Shown one piece after another: positions 25,128-34,875 of a stretch of 46,161 nt of DNA; positions within the stretch are counted from its first letter, which is position 1; each line of letters begins with the position of its first letter. The notes beneath the pieces were generated by a model that was given only the letters and a program-made list of their open reading frames with translations, was not told the DNA's origin and made no database searches. Source of the DNA: Eubacterium sp. An11 (GTDB lineage Bacteria > Bacillota > Clostridia > Lachnospirales > Lachnospiraceae); assembly GCF_002161065.1 (NCBI RefSeq), contig NZ_NFLV01000027.1:1-46161 (forward strand), written 5' to 3'. Both the position numbers and the translations under genes were made by a program.

Positions 25128-25838
25128 TTATTCCAGTGTTTTGCCTTTTGCCAGAAGTTCTCTCTCTGCCTGGGACTTTCTAAGATACACCGGCGCATGT
25201 TCCGCCGCTGTCTCCGTTTTATTCTCACGGATATAATCAAAGGCACGCATACCCACGGCGCCGGCTCTCTGACGGCTCATATGAGCCGGAGCAAAGGCAT
25301 AAGGTACCCTCACCGTTTCCTCAATGATGGAACGGCAGACCGGCACGCCGTCTCCCAGGAAGACCACTTTCCGGCCCCGGGCGTTGCATTCTTCCAGAAT
25401 CTCTTCCACCGGACAAGCCGTCTGCTCTTTGAGAACCTGCATCTTTCCATCAACGAAAGTATATAATCCCGTATATACCTGCTTTCTTCTGGCATCCATC
25501 ATCGGACAGATGACATCCGGGCATCCGCAGAGATTAAATGCCAGCCCCTCCAGTGTCGGCACCGGCACCAGCGGCTTATCCAGAGCCAGCCCCAGTCCCT
25601 TGGCGGTGGCGGAGCCGATACGCAGTCCCGTAAAGGAACCCGGACCGGCCGCCACGGCAATGGCGTCAATCTCATGTAAATCAAGTTCGGTCATTTTTAC
25701 CACTTCATCCAGCATGGGAAGCAGCGTCTGGGAATGCGTTTTCTTATAATTGACCGTGTACTCCGCGATCATCCGCTCCTCCTCAAGGACTGCCACAGAC
25801 GCTACCAGTCCTGAGCTGTCAAAGGCCAATATCTTCAT
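25128..25838 (-). CDS. tsaB: tRNA threonylcarbamoyladenosine biosynthesis protein TsaB
   Basis: A 236-aa ASKHA-fold partner of TsaD. MKILAFDSSG at the N-terminus, HSQTLLPMLDE and AAGPGSFTGLRIG are typical TsaB signatures. TsaB dimerises with TsaD and has no catalytic activity of its own. Its start overlaps the end of tsaE by 20 nt, so the two are translationally coupled. GGGGAG lies upstream of the ATG. Confidence 0.95.
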   Translation of the reverse strand: MKILAFDSSGLVASVAVLEEERMIAEYTVNYKKTHSQTLLPMLDEVVKMTELDLHEIDAIAVAAGPGSFTGLRIGSATAKGLGLALDKPLVPVPTLEGLAFNLCGCPDVICPMMDARRKQVYTGLYTFVDGKMQVLKEQTACPVEEILEECNARGRKVVFLGDGVPVCRSIIEETVRVPYAFAPAHMSRQRAGAVGMRAFDYIRENKTETAAEHAPVYLRKSQAERELLAKGKTLE

Positions 25839-26280
25839 GGGTATTCTCCCCTTCCTTTTTTTCTGTTCTCGTGATCAGGCGGTAGTCAAATCCTTTGGAC
25901 AGATCTTTTTCTATGGTGATCTCCACCCTCTCTTCCGGCAGAATCTCGTCAATGAGTCCTGCCCACTCGATAAAACAGACGCCTCCGCTCTCCAGATACT
26001 CATCAAATCCCACTTCGAACATTTCCTCCGGATCGCTGATGCGGTACACATCAAAATGATAAAACGGAAGCCGTCCTTCTTCGTATTCCTGCACGATGGT
26101 GAATGTCGGACTGGTCACCGGCTCTTCAATTCCCAGCCCTCTGGCAAACCCCTGGGTAAAAACGGTCTTTCCCACACCCAGATCTCCGTAAAGGCAGAAC
26201 ACCTGTCCCGCTTTCGCCTCCCGGCCGCATTTTTCACCGTAGGCGAAGGTCTCCTCCGCGCTGTAACTTTCTATTTTCAT
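25819..26280 (-). CDS. tsaE: tRNA threonylcarbamoyladenosine biosynthesis ATPase TsaE
   Basis: A 153-aa P-loop ATPase. Walker A GDLGVGKT is at residues 32-39, TSPTFTIVQEY is the conserved switch-like segment, and FYHFDVYR and FIEWAGLI are family signatures. It drives turnover of the TsaB-TsaD complex in t6A synthesis. It is the first tsa gene of the cluster and overlaps tsaB by 20 nt. AAAGG upstream of the ATG supports the start. Confidence 0.95.
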   Translation of the reverse strand: MKIESYSAEETFAYGEKCGREAKAGQVFCLYGDLGVGKTVFTQGFARGLGIEEPVTSPTFTIVQEYEEGRLPFYHFDVYRISDPEEMFEVGFDEYLESGGVCFIEWAGLIDEILPEERVEITIEKDLSKGFDYRLITRTEKKEGENTHEDIGL

Positions 26281-26304
26281 GTTTCACAACCTTTTTCTGT
26301 TCTA

Positions 26305-27051
26305 TTATTTCTTTTTCATTTTCTTAATAAATGCATTGATCTCCGCCGTCCGCTCGCCCATGGCTGATGTCGGAATCAGAAAAGCGTTGACCTTTCCCGT
26401 ATAAACGGCGGTGACAGATTTTAAAAACATGCATTTATACACTTTACTCCATTCCAGATCGAGGCACTCATCTCCCAGTTCCAGATGCAGTCCCCATTCA
26501 TCCACCATATAGTGGAAGGTCTGCTTATAGGACGGATTGCTCCTGGCAGCTTTCTTTCCTCTGCTCCATGTGGAAAGAGGAAGGGCCAGAAGGACAATGG
26601 CCGCCAGCGCAATGGCCAGCATCATATTGTTATCATGTCTTACGATGATCATAACCGGCCAGATGATTGCGACAGCCAGGGCCACGAGTATCAGCGGCTG
26701 CCGGTAATTATGGCCGAACAAAAATGCCAGCAGCTCTTTTTCTGTAATTTTGGCATCCATGTAATAATGCTCTCCCACCGGCTGACGCATATGCTTCTTT
26801 GCCTTCGCAGTGGTCTGTGTTCCGGCAGTGCCGGCTGCATCGGTTCCCTCCACATCAGCAACTGTGACTTTCTCCGCGCCGTCTTCTCCATCAGCCGCAT
26901 CCGCTGTCTGTCCGGCACTATCCGGCGCTTCCTGTCCGGATACCGCAGCATCTCCGTCCGGATTTCTGTCTTCATCATCCGGATGGTTTACATTATCCGG
27001 CCTGTCCAGATCAGCCAGATTCATTTTGCTGATTTTCTCAAAACTCTGCAT
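26305..27051 (-). CDS. YcxB-like membrane protein with acidic N-terminal tail
   Basis: 248 aa. Residues about 1-85 are disordered and rich in Asp, Ala, Gly and Thr. Two membrane helices follow (LILVALAVAIIWPVMII and MLAIALAAIVLLALPL). The C-terminal part (FHYMVDEWGLHLELGDECLDLEWSKVYKCM, then a strand pair ending in a Lys-rich tail) resembles the YcxB-like C-terminal domain. Function of the family is unknown. It starts the minus-strand group leading into tsaE, 24 nt apart. The long acidic tail is not usual for YcxB and may be a lineage-specific addition. Confidence 0.65.
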   Translation of the reverse strand: MQSFEKISKMNLADLDRPDNVNHPDDEDRNPDGDAAVSGQEAPDSAGQTADAADGEDGAEKVTVADVEGTDAAGTAGTQTTAKAKKHMRQPVGEHYYMDAKITEKELLAFLFGHNYRQPLILVALAVAIIWPVMIIVRHDNNMMLAIALAAIVLLALPLSTWSRGKKAARSNPSYKQTFHYMVDEWGLHLELGDECLDLEWSKVYKCMFLKSVTAVYTGKVNAFLIPTSAMGERTAEINAFIKKMKKK

Positions 27052-27134
27052 CTCTTCTTCCTTTCTTTTCTGATGGGAAACACGCGCTTCCCTGTCTCCG
27101 ATTTGCTCTATTGACTTACCCTGTATGGATACAT

Positions 27135-29279
27135 TTATTTTACCTTCATGGTCAGCTGGATTCGTTTCTTCTTTACATCCACGCTCATGACCTGTACATC
27201 AATGACATCGCCGACACTGACAACCTCCAGCGGATGTTTGATATATTTATCTGACATCTGAGAAATGTGCACCAGACCGTCCTGATGAACGCCGATATCC
27301 ACAAAGGCGCCGAAATCAATCACATTTCTCACAGTGCCTTTCAATACCATTCCTTCTTTTAAATCCTTCATCTCCAGGACGTCTGTCCGGAGAATCGGTT
27401 TTGGCATGTCATTTCTCGGGTCGCGCCCCGGCTTTTCCAGCTCATCCACAATATCCTGCAGAGTCAGGACACCGATATCCAGCTCTCTGGCCAGCGCATT
27501 GATATCTTTTATCTGTTTTTTCAGATGACAGCCGCCCTCCGCGCCGATCTGCTCTTTCTGATATCCCATGCGGGAAAGCAGTTTGTCCGCCGCTCCATAG
27601 GACTCCGGATGGACCCCCGTATTATCCAGAGGATTCTCTCCACCCGAAATACGAAGGAAACCGGCGCACTGCAGAAAAGCTTTCGGTCCCAGTTTCGGCA
27701 CGTTCTTCAGTTCCTCTCTGGAATGGAAACTTCCATTGGCCTCCCGGTAAGCCACGATGTTTTTGGCCACCGTTTTGCTGATACCGGAAATGTACGACAA
27801 CAGGGAGAAGGATGCGGTATTCAGATCCACTCCCACTTTATTCACGCAGTCTTCCACCACGCCGTGGAGCGTCTCCTCCAGCTTCTTCTGATTCATATCA
27901 TGCTGGTACTGTCCCACGCCGATGGCCTTCGGCTCAATCTTTACCAGTTCCGCCAGAGGATCCTGCAGTCTTCTCGCGATGGAAGCGGCGCTTCTTTGTC
28001 CCACATCAAATTCCGGAAACTCCTCCGTGGCCAGCTTGCTGGCGGAATACACGGAGGCGCCGGCCTCATTGACGATCACATAGGACACCTTTTCCGGTAT
28101 CTCTTTTAAAAGCTCCGTGATCACCTGCTCCGATTCCCGGGAAGCGGTTCCGTTTCCCACACTGATCAGTGTGATATGATATTTTTTAATCAGATCATGG
28201 ACGGTTTTCTTGGCTTCCTCCACCTTAAACTGCGGTGCAGTCGGATAAACCACTACGGTATCCAGCACTTTTCCGGTGGCGTCCACCACCGCCAGCTTAC
28301 ATCCGGTCCGAAAGGCCGGGTCCCAGCCCAGTACCGTCTGCCCTTTGATCGGCGGCTGCATCAAAAGCTGTTTTAAATTCTTTCCAAATACAGTGATAGC
28401 TCCGCTCTGTGCCTTTTCTGTCAGTTCATTCCGGATATCTCTCTCGATGGCCGGCGCGATCAGCCGATGATAGCCGTCCACAATGGCATTTTTCAGCACT
28501 GCCGCCATCGGACCTTCCTCATCCCGGATCATTGTCCGGCACAGTGCCTGAAGGATCTGCGGCTCCGGCGCTTCTACCTTGACATTGAGATACTTTTCCT
28601 TTTCTCCCCGGTTGACGGCAAGCACGCGGTATCCGGTCATCCTGGAAAGCGGCTCTCTGAAATCATAATACATCTCATACACGGATTCAGCCTTTTCATC
28701 CTTTGCCTTCACAGAAAGCCAGCCTTCTTTCATCGTCCAGTCACGGATACTTTTGCGGTAATCGGAACGGTCAGCCACCTGCTCCGCTATGATATCGCTG
28801 GCACCGGCAATGGCATCCCGAACGGTTTCCACTCCCTTATCCGCATCCACATAAGGAACTGCTTCTTCCTCTATGCTTCTTTTGGTTTTCTGCAGCAGTA
28901 TAAGATCTGCCAGAGGTTCCAGCCCTTTTTCTTTCGCGATCATAGCACGGGTCCGTTTTTTTGGCCGGAACGGCCGGTACAAGTCATCCACGGCCACCAG
29001 CGTCACCGCCTCGGTAATCTTCTTCCGAAGCTCCGGCGTTAATTTTCCCTGCTCCTCTATGGTCTGGATCACCTGTTCCTTTTTTTCTTCCAGGTTCCGC
29101 AAATATTGAAGTCTCTCATGAAGATTTCTCAGCACTTCATCGCTGAGGGCTCCCGTAGCCTCCTTCCGGTATCTGGCAATAAAAGGAATGGTATTTCCCT
29201 CGTCAATGAGCTGTACGGCGGCTTTCGCCTGTTCTTTTCTGATCTGCAGCTCATTTGCGAGCTGGTTAATAATATCCAT
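27135..29279 (-). CDS. tex: Tex-family RNA-binding transcription accessory protein
   Basis: 714 aa, normal length for Tex. The N-terminal Tex domain (LQIRKEQAKAAVQLIDEGNTIPFIARYRKE) is followed by the YqgF-like RNase-H-fold domain (VLGWDPAFRTGCKLAVVD), helix-hairpin-helix units (VNTASF-type region LNTASFSLLSYISGIS and FLRISGGENPLDNTGVHPE), and a C-terminal S1 domain (GMVLKGTVRNVIDFGAFVDIGVHQDGLVHIS). It binds nucleic acids and influences transcription and stress responses in several bacteria. It begins about 18 nt after prfB, so co-transcription is likely. Confidence 0.95.
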   Translation of the reverse strand: MDIINQLANELQIRKEQAKAAVQLIDEGNTIPFIARYRKEATGALSDEVLRNLHERLQYLRNLEEKKEQVIQTIEEQGKLTPELRKKITEAVTLVAVDDLYRPFRPKKRTRAMIAKEKGLEPLADLILLQKTKRSIEEEAVPYVDADKGVETVRDAIAGASDIIAEQVADRSDYRKSIRDWTMKEGWLSVKAKDEKAESVYEMYYDFREPLSRMTGYRVLAVNRGEKEKYLNVKVEAPEPQILQALCRTMIRDEEGPMAAVLKNAIVDGYHRLIAPAIERDIRNELTEKAQSGAITVFGKNLKQLLMQPPIKGQTVLGWDPAFRTGCKLAVVDATGKVLDTVVVYPTAPQFKVEEAKKTVHDLIKKYHITLISVGNGTASRESEQVITELLKEIPEKVSYVIVNEAGASVYSASKLATEEFPEFDVGQRSAASIARRLQDPLAELVKIEPKAIGVGQYQHDMNQKKLEETLHGVVEDCVNKVGVDLNTASFSLLSYISGISKTVAKNIVAYREANGSFHSREELKNVPKLGPKAFLQCAGFLRISGGENPLDNTGVHPESYGAADKLLSRMGYQKEQIGAEGGCHLKKQIKDINALARELDIGVLTLQDIVDELEKPGRDPRNDMPKPILRTDVLEMKDLKEGMVLKGTVRNVIDFGAFVDIGVHQDGLVHISQMSDKYIKHPLEVVSVGDVIDVQVMSVDVKKKRIQLTMKVK

Positions 29280-29297
29280 AAAAATTATCCTTGCTTT

Positions 29298-30425
29298 CTA
29301 TTTTTGTTCCGTCTGCTGTCCAGCGCTGTTAATATACCGGAGATACGCGTTCATAAACTGGTCCAGATTGCCGTCCAGCACACTCTGCACGTTTCCGCTC
29401 TCCTCACCGGTCCTGTGGTCTTTGACCATGGTGTACGGCTGCAATACATAAGAGCGGATCTGGTTGCCCCAGCCGTTATCGGACACCTCACCCCGGATGT
29501 CGGAAAGTTTTTCTCTGTTTTCCTGCTCCTTGATGAGATACAGTTTCGCTTTCAGCATCTGCATCGCTTTCTCTTTATTTTTGTGCTGAGACCGCTCGTT
29601 CTGGCACTGTACCACCACTCCCGTTGGAATATGAGTAATACGGATGGCGGAATCAGTCTTGTTGATATGCTGTCCGCCGGCGCCGCTGGAACGATAGGTA
29701 TCAATCCGGATATCTTCATCAGCGATCTCCACAGACAGATCCTCTTCGATATCCGGCATCACATCGCAGGAAGCAAAGGAGGTCTGCCGCTTGCCCGCCG
29801 CATTGAACGGGGAAATACGCACCAGACGATGCACTCCTTTTTCGGATTTCAGATATCCGTAGGCATTCTCCCCTTTCACTTCGAAAGTAATGGATTTGAT
29901 GCCCGCTTCCTCTCCGTCCAGGTAATCAAGCACTTCGGTCTTATAGCCGTGACTTTCCGCCCATTTGGTGTACATACGATAAAGCATGCCCGCCCAGTCG
30001 CAGGACTCCGTGCCGCCCGCTCCGGCGTGGAGGGTGACAATCGCATTATTACTGTCGTACTCGCCGGAAAGCAGTGTCTTGATCCGCATTTGCTCGAACG
30101 TCTCCCTGAACTCGCGAATCATCTCCTCAATCTCCGGAATAAGACTGGCATCATTCTCCTCATATCCCATCTCAATCATGGTATACGCATCATCCATGGT
30201 GCTTTCCAGTCCGGCAAAAGCCTCCACTGTATCCTTCATGCCTTTAAGCTCTCTGGTAATGTCCTGGGCCTTCTCCGGATCGGACCAGAAATCCGGTTCT
30301 TCCATCTTGGCTTCCAGTTCCTCCATCCTGGCCTTTTTGCGGTCCAGTTCCAGAGAAGCCTTTAACTCCTCCATGGGCTCTTTGTATTGATTAAGTGTAA
30401 ATTTAAACTGATCTAATTCTACCAA
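29298..30425 (-). CDS. prfB: Peptide chain release factor 2
   Basis: A 375-aa RF2: the SPF stop-recognition tripeptide (VRISPFNAAGKRQTSF) and the GGQ peptidyl-hydrolase motif (SSGAGGQHINKTDSAIR) identify it. It reads UGA and UAA and releases the finished chain. The open frame is unbroken from the start to DFWSDPE, so the autoregulatory programmed +1 frameshift used by most prfB genes is absent. The best start is a TTG at 30425 with AAAGG 9 nt upstream; the upstream GTG frame has no good ribosome-binding site. The secA terminator lies upstream. I saw no clear promoter for it in the 165-nt gap. Confidence 0.93.
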   Translation of the reverse strand: MVELDQFKFTLNQYKEPMEELKASLELDRKKARMEELEAKMEEPDFWSDPEKAQDITRELKGMKDTVEAFAGLESTMDDAYTMIEMGYEENDASLIPEIEEMIREFRETFEQMRIKTLLSGEYDSNNAIVTLHAGAGGTESCDWAGMLYRMYTKWAESHGYKTEVLDYLDGEEAGIKSITFEVKGENAYGYLKSEKGVHRLVRISPFNAAGKRQTSFASCDVMPDIEEDLSVEIADEDIRIDTYRSSGAGGQHINKTDSAIRITHIPTGVVVQCQNERSQHKNKEKAMQMLKAKLYLIKEQENREKLSDIRGEVSDNGWGNQIRSYVLQPYTMVKDHRTGEESGNVQSVLDGNLDQFMNAYLRYINSAGQQTEQK

Positions 30426-30504
30426 TTGCAGGTTCCTTTCTGATTCAATCTTTTCATATTTTCTCACTGGCGGCACCCGGGCAGCTGCCGCGTGATGCCA
30501 AAAG

Positions 30505-30533
30505 GGGGATGCCGCGAGAAAAGCGGCAGCCCC
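30505..30533 (-). terminator. Terminator after secA
   Basis: GGGGATGCCGC (30505-30515) pairs with GCGGCAGCCCC (30523-30533) with one mismatch around a 7-nt loop. On the minus strand a short CTTTT follows. It lies between the secA stop and the prfB start and may only partly terminate. Confidence 0.65.
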
Positions 30534-30589
30534 TTATCATTTTGTCTGCGTGTTTACTGTATCTGTTTTTATATATTCTGTCTGGCAGC

Positions 30590-33229
30590 TTACTCTGCGA
30601 ATCTTCCGCAGCACTGTTTATATTTCTTTCCGCTGCCGCACGGACAAGGATCATTTCTGCCAATCTTAGCTTCTTTTCTCTTGTATGGTCCCTGAGCCAC
30701 ACTATCATCCTTGTTGGTGCCTGTTGCCTTGGCAACCTGCTCTCTTTCCACCTTCTGCTGGATACGCACGTGCATCAATGCGCTGACCGTATCATGGCGG
30801 ATATTCTTTGTCATCTCCTCAAACATATCGTAACCCAGGAACTTGTACTGTACAACCGGGTCCTTCTGTCCATACGCCTGCAGACCGATGCTCTGACGAA
30901 GCTGATCCATATCATCGATGTGGTTCATCCACTTGCTGTCGATAACTTTCAGGAGAATGACTCTCTCCACCTCCCGGATGCCTTCTTTGTAGGCGGCGGC
31001 GTTATCATCGGCCAGCAGTGTCTCTTCCGGCAGATCCGCCTGACTTCTGGCGAAATCTTCGAATTCTTTTTCTTTGGCGTGATAAAGCTCCATGGCCTCA
31101 TCCTGCAGCCGCTCAATGATCGCATCTTTATCTTTAGATGCTTTCTCCTCCTCTGTCAGCACGATCGGCTGCAGCGGAATCTCCCTGCGGAGAGTTTCAT
31201 TAAGCTCTACCATATTCCATTCGTCCGGATTGGTCTCGCCGCCGATCATCTCCACGTCGTCCTTAACGGTGTCTTTGATCATGCGGTAAATAACATCCTG
31301 CATGCTCTCGCCGTCCAGAACCCGGCGTCTCTCGGCGTAGATAACCTCCCGCTGATCGTTGTTAACCTGGTCGTAATCCAGCAGGTTTTTACGAATACCG
31401 AAGTTGTTATTCTCAATCTTTTTCTGTGCCTTCTCGATCTGCTTGGTGATAGTTTTATGATGGATTTCTTCCCCTTCCGGAATACCCAGGGCTTTGTAAA
31501 CATTCATCATACGCTCAGAACCAAACAGACGCATCAGATCATCTTCCAGGGACAGGAAGAACTTGGACTCTCCCGGGTCTCCCTGACGTCCGGCACGTCC
31601 ACGGAGCTGGTTGTCGATACGACGGCTCTCATGACGCTCTGTACCGATGATCTTCAGTCCTCCCAGTTCTGCCACACCGTCTTCCAGCTTGATATCGGTA
31701 CCACGGCCGGCCATGTTGGTGGCGATGGTAACGGCGCCCCGCTCGCCGGCGTGGGAGATAATCTCCGCCTCCAGCTCATGGAACTTGGCGTTCAGCACGT
31801 TGTGCTTGATACCTCTCTTGGTGAGCATGCGGCTGACTTCCTCAGATGCGTCAATGTTGATGGTACCCACCAGCACCGGCTGGCCTTTCTCATGGGCCTC
31901 CACGATCTCATTGATGACCGCGTTGAGCTTCTCCTTCTTGGTCATGTAAATGGAATCATCTTTATCCACACGGATCATCGGCTTGTTGGTCGGGATCTCC
32001 ACAACGTCCATGCCGTAAATATCCATAAACTCTTTATCTTCTGTCATGGCGGTACCGGTCATACCAGCCTTTTTCTTATATTTGTTGAAGAAGTTCTGGA
32101 AAGTGATGGTTGCCAGAGTCTTGGACTCTCTGTTTACCTTCACATGTTCCTTCGCCTCGATGGCCTGATGAAGTCCGTCGGAATAACGACGTCCCGGCAT
32201 GATACGTCCGGTGAACTCATCGACGATGAGCACCTCGTTATCTTTTACCACGTAATCCTGATCGCGGAACATCAGGTTGTGGGCACGGAGAGCCAGGATA
32301 ATATTGTGCTGAATCTCCAGATTCTCCGGATCAGCCAGGTTATCAATGTGGAAGAACTGCTCTACCTTCTTCACACCTTCCTGGGTCAGCATTACATGCT
32401 TCTCTTTTTCATTTACAAGGAAATCTCCGTCTTCCTCAATGTCAATACCCATGATGGCATCCATCTTGGACAGTTCACCATCGGAAGTACCTCTCTGCAT
32501 CTGTCTGGCCAGCACGTCGCAGGCCTTATAGAGGTCTGTGGATTTACCACTCTGTCCGGAAATGATAAGAGGAGTTCTTGCCTCATCGATCAATACGGAG
32601 TCGACCTCATCGACGATAGCGTAGTTCAGATCTCTCTGTACTAAATCTTCTTTATATATAACCATGTTGTCACGAAGATAGTCAAATCCCAGCTCATTAT
32701 TTGTAACATAAGTAATATCACAATTATAAGCGGCCTGACGCTCTTTATTATTGTAGCTGTTCAGGATCACGCCGACGGTAAGTCCCAGGAACTCATGTAC
32801 CTTGCCCATCCACTCCGCGTCACGCTTTGCCAGGTAGTCATTGACTGTCACGATATGCACGCCTTTGCCTTCCAGGGCATTCAGGTAAGCCGGCAGAGTT
32901 GCCACCAGAGTCTTACCTTCACCAGTCTTCATCTCTGCGATACGTCCCTGATGAAGGATGATGCCGCCCATGAGCTGTACTCTGTAGTGTTTCAGATGAA
33001 TGGTTCTGTCCGCTGCCTCTCTGACGACCGCAAAGGCTTCCACCAGCAGATCATCCAGTGTCTCTCCATTGGCCAGACGTTCTTTGAACTCTGTGGTCTT
33101 CGCACGCAGTTCTTCGTCGGAGAGCGCCTGCATCTGTTCATCCAGAGCTTCTATCTGATCGACTGTCTTTGAAATTCTTTTTATTTCTTTTTCGCTTTTA
33201 TTTCCAAAAAATATATCTGCGATTCCCAT
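30590..33229 (-). CDS. secA: Preprotein translocase ATPase SecA
   Basis: 879 aa. The DEAD-type motor is complete ([59 protein letters not shown]). The preprotein cross-linking and scaffold domains follow, and the C-terminal zinc tail reads [19 protein letters not shown], which binds SecB or phospholipid. It drives Sec-dependent export, including of the two giant surface proteins here. The ATG at 33229 has a perfect AGGAGG; a 25-residue upstream extension runs into the promoter and is rejected. The promoter at 33276-33304 and the terminator at 30505-30533 make it a single-gene unit. Confidence 0.97.
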   Translation of the reverse strand: MGIADIFFGNKSEKEIKRISKTVDQIEALDEQMQALSDEELRAKTTEFKERLANGETLDDLLVEAFAVVREAADRTIHLKHYRVQLMGGIILHQGRIAEMKTGEGKTLVATLPAYLNALEGKGVHIVTVNDYLAKRDAEWMGKVHEFLGLTVGVILNSYNNKERQAAYNCDITYVTNNELGFDYLRDNMVIYKEDLVQRDLNYAIVDEVDSVLIDEARTPLIISGQSGKSTDLYKACDVLARQMQRGTSDGELSKMDAIMGIDIEEDGDFLVNEKEKHVMLTQEGVKKVEQFFHIDNLADPENLEIQHNIILALRAHNLMFRDQDYVVKDNEVLIVDEFTGRIMPGRRYSDGLHQAIEAKEHVKVNRESKTLATITFQNFFNKYKKKAGMTGTAMTEDKEFMDIYGMDVVEIPTNKPMIRVDKDDSIYMTKKEKLNAVINEIVEAHEKGQPVLVGTINIDASEEVSRMLTKRGIKHNVLNAKFHELEAEIISHAGERGAVTIATNMAGRGTDIKLEDGVAELGGLKIIGTERHESRRIDNQLRGRAGRQGDPGESKFFLSLEDDLMRLFGSERMMNVYKALGIPEGEEIHHKTITKQIEKAQKKIENNNFGIRKNLLDYDQVNNDQREVIYAERRRVLDGESMQDVIYRMIKDTVKDDVEMIGGETNPDEWNMVELNETLRREIPLQPIVLTEEEKASKDKDAIIERLQDEAMELYHAKEKEFEDFARSQADLPEETLLADDNAAAYKEGIREVERVILLKVIDSKWMNHIDDMDQLRQSIGLQAYGQKDPVVQYKFLGYDMFEEMTKNIRHDTVSALMHVRIQQKVEREQVAKATGTNKDDSVAQGPYKRKEAKIGRNDPCPCGSGKKYKQCCGRFAE

Positions 33230-33275
33230 ATATACCTCCTGTAGGTCACTATTAAAATCTAAACATACGAAGTAT

Positions 33276-33304
33276 ATTGTAACATTGATAAACGTCCATT
33301 TCAA
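33276..33304 (-). promoter_or_regulatory. Promoter of secA
   Basis: On the minus strand TTGAAA (33304-33299) and TACAAT (33281-33276) are spaced by 17 bp, about 45 bp upstream of the secA start. Confidence 0.75.
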
Positions 33305-33369
33305 GCCGGGAAATCTTTAAATATTCTTACTATTACAGGGATTTTTCTATATACAGATTTTACAAAAGA

Positions 33370-33396
33370 AGCGGGAACGCTTCCTGCGTCCCCGCT
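33370..33396 (-). terminator. Terminator of hpf
   Basis: AGCGGGAACGC (33370-33380) pairs with GCGTCCCCGCT (33386-33396) with one mismatch around a 5-nt loop. On the minus strand TTCTTTTGT follows. Confidence 0.75.
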
Positions 33397-33449
33397 CTGT
33401 ATTAGTTTTTATGGTTATACACCACGCATCTCGATTCGCTTCGCTTCTT

Positions 33450-33977
33450 CTAGAATTCCGGCTCGATCAGTCCGTATGTCTTATCTTTCCGCTTATAGAC
33501 TACATTCACCTCAAAAGTCTCGGCGTTGCGGAACACATAGAAATTGTGTCCGAGAAGTTCCATCTGTATACATGCTTCCTCCGCATCCATCGGCTTGATG
33601 GCAAACCGTTTACTCCGGGTGATGCTGATTGTCTCATGATTATCCACATCTTCCTCAAGGAATTCATCGGTAAAGGTTCCGATGCCCTTTCCATGGCTGG
33701 AGATCTTTGTCTTATATTTGCGGATCATCCGCTCCAGAACATCTACCGCCATATCTATAGAAACGTACATATCCGTGCTTGTCTGCTCTGCCCGCAGGAT
33801 TGTTCCTTTCATCGGAATTGTTGCTTCCACTGTCTGATTTTCTCTCTGCACACTTAATGTGATCTGTACTTCGGTATCCGGTGTAAAAAACTTATCCAGC
33901 TTGCTGAACTTATCATTAATCGCCTGCTTTAAGCCTTCCGATACCTCTAAGTTCTTTCCATAAATGATGTAACGCAT
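33450..33977 (-). CDS. hpf: Ribosome hibernation promoting factor, long form
   Basis: The 175-aa protein has an N-terminal HPF/RaiA domain (MRYIIYGKNLEVSEGLKQAI, LDKFF) and a C-terminal dimerisation domain (IVRSKRFAIKPM-type stretch ITRSKRFAIKPMDAEEAC, ending VVYKRKDKTYGLIEP). Long HPF pairs 70S ribosomes into inactive 100S dimers in stationary phase. AAGGAG upstream of the ATG and a consensus promoter support the start. It is a single-gene unit between its promoter and the terminator at 33370-33396. Confidence 0.95.
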   Translation of the reverse strand: MRYIIYGKNLEVSEGLKQAINDKFSKLDKFFTPDTEVQITLSVQRENQTVEATIPMKGTILRAEQTSTDMYVSIDMAVDVLERMIRKYKTKISSHGKGIGTFTDEFLEEDVDNHETISITRSKRFAIKPMDAEEACIQMELLGHNFYVFRNAETFEVNVVYKRKDKTYGLIEPEF

Positions 33978-34011
33978 AGGATCACACTCCTTCTTTTTTT
34001 TCTACGGTTTC

Positions 34012-34040
34012 ATTATACCAACTTTTTACAAGAGTTGCAA
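34012..34040 (-). promoter_or_regulatory. Promoter of hpf
   Basis: On the minus strand TTGCAA (34040-34035) and a perfect TATAAT (34017-34012) are separated by 17 bp, 35-40 bp upstream of the hpf start. Confidence 0.75.
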
Positions 34041-34180
34041 TCAAATAGTACAATTTTCAGAATTTTTTACTTATTATTTTTAATTTACTCATATCAAATT
34101 CTTTTCTCTGAAAATAAATTATGGGATATTTTGGTAATTTTTAAGAATTACACAAAACGCATGTTTTATCTTGACGAATC

Positions 34181-34288
34181 TTTCCACAATTTCTGCACAC
34201 ACATAAAATTGTGGATAATGTGGATAACTTGCATTTATCCCGATTTTTTCCTTTTTTTTCGGTGGACAACTTTATCAACTTATCCACA
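34181..34288. other. Cluster of DnaA boxes in an AT-rich intergenic region
   Basis: Three perfect copies of the DnaA box TTATCCACA occur: two directly adjacent on the minus strand (34210-34218 and 34219-34227, seen as TGTGGATAA) and one on the plus strand (34280-34288). Two-mismatch versions lie at 34180-34188 (CTTTCCACA) and 34261-34269 (GGTGGACAA). The surrounding 34021-34400 is very AT-rich and encodes no gene. It could be an origin, a DnaA-titrating site or a DnaA-regulated region. The dnaA and dnaN genes, which usually flank the origin in Firmicutes, are not here. Confidence 0.65.
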
Positions 34289-34410
34289 AACAAATTTTTC
34301 CAACTCTTTATTCTTCAAAAATCGACATTTTTCTTAGATATTTTGCACAAACTTTACAATACTCTTCCAAAATAAGCTCTTTTTACATTTTCAGAAATCG
34401 TTCCGGAAAA

Positions 34411-34875
34411 TCAGTTCTTTATTCTGAATTTTTGGCAGACAAAAAGGAGTAGTCCGCCAATGAAAATACAAAAGTCACTGATGTTAAAAACCAGCTTACG
34501 GAGATAGGACACCGGACATTTTGTAAAACGGATGTAATCTGTCACCGTTCCCTTTTTCACCCGGTCCACAAAGTTACAGAGACCTCCTCCCAGTATCAGA
34601 GCCAATCCTACTCCCGCCGCGGAAACCGGTTGTTTTTTTCTTTCTTTTAACAGCAAAAGGCCACCGACCGACAGAATGGCCCCGCTGCATATTTTCAGTT
34701 CTTTTTTATGATTGGATAAAATTCCCGTGGCCGCTCCGCCGTTTTCCAGCCGGCGGATCACAATACCTCCCGGCAGTTTCCACTCTTTCTTTCCTTCTTT
34801 TTCTTTGTCCGCAATGTACTGTTTAATAAAAGTCTCTCCGGCCATGATCGCCGCTATGATTTTTAAATATGCCAT
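34411..34875 (-). CDS. Signal peptidase II (LspA)-like membrane protein
   Basis: 154 aa with four predicted membrane helices. Conserved LspA motifs are recognisable: NGGAATG (NxGAAF-like), GGGLCNFVDRVKKGTVTDYI with the first catalytic Asp, and FNISDF with the second. LspA cleaves lipoprotein signal peptides. The sequence is divergent, with a charged first loop (KEKEGKKEW), so it may be a specialised second LspA or act on another substrate. The second ATG (34875) is preferred because AAGGAG is 11 nt upstream; the first ATG at 34884 is too close to it. It is flanked by the DnaA-box region and the divergent ABC operon. Confidence 0.7.
   Translation of the reverse strand: MAYLKIIAAIMAGETFIKQYIADKEKEGKKEWKLPGGIVIRRLENGGAATGILSNHKKELKICSGAILSVGGLLLLKERKKQPVSAAGVGLALILGGGLCNFVDRVKKGTVTDYIRFTKCPVSYLRKLVFNISDFCIFIGGLLLFVCQKFRIKN

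Noticed and set aside
29106-30365. 419-codon plus-strand frame opposite prfB
   Set aside because: Antisense shadow of prfB with no ribosome-binding site.
30509-32644. 711-codon plus-strand frame opposite secA
   Set aside because: Long only because of codon use in secA; no start signal and no family resemblance.
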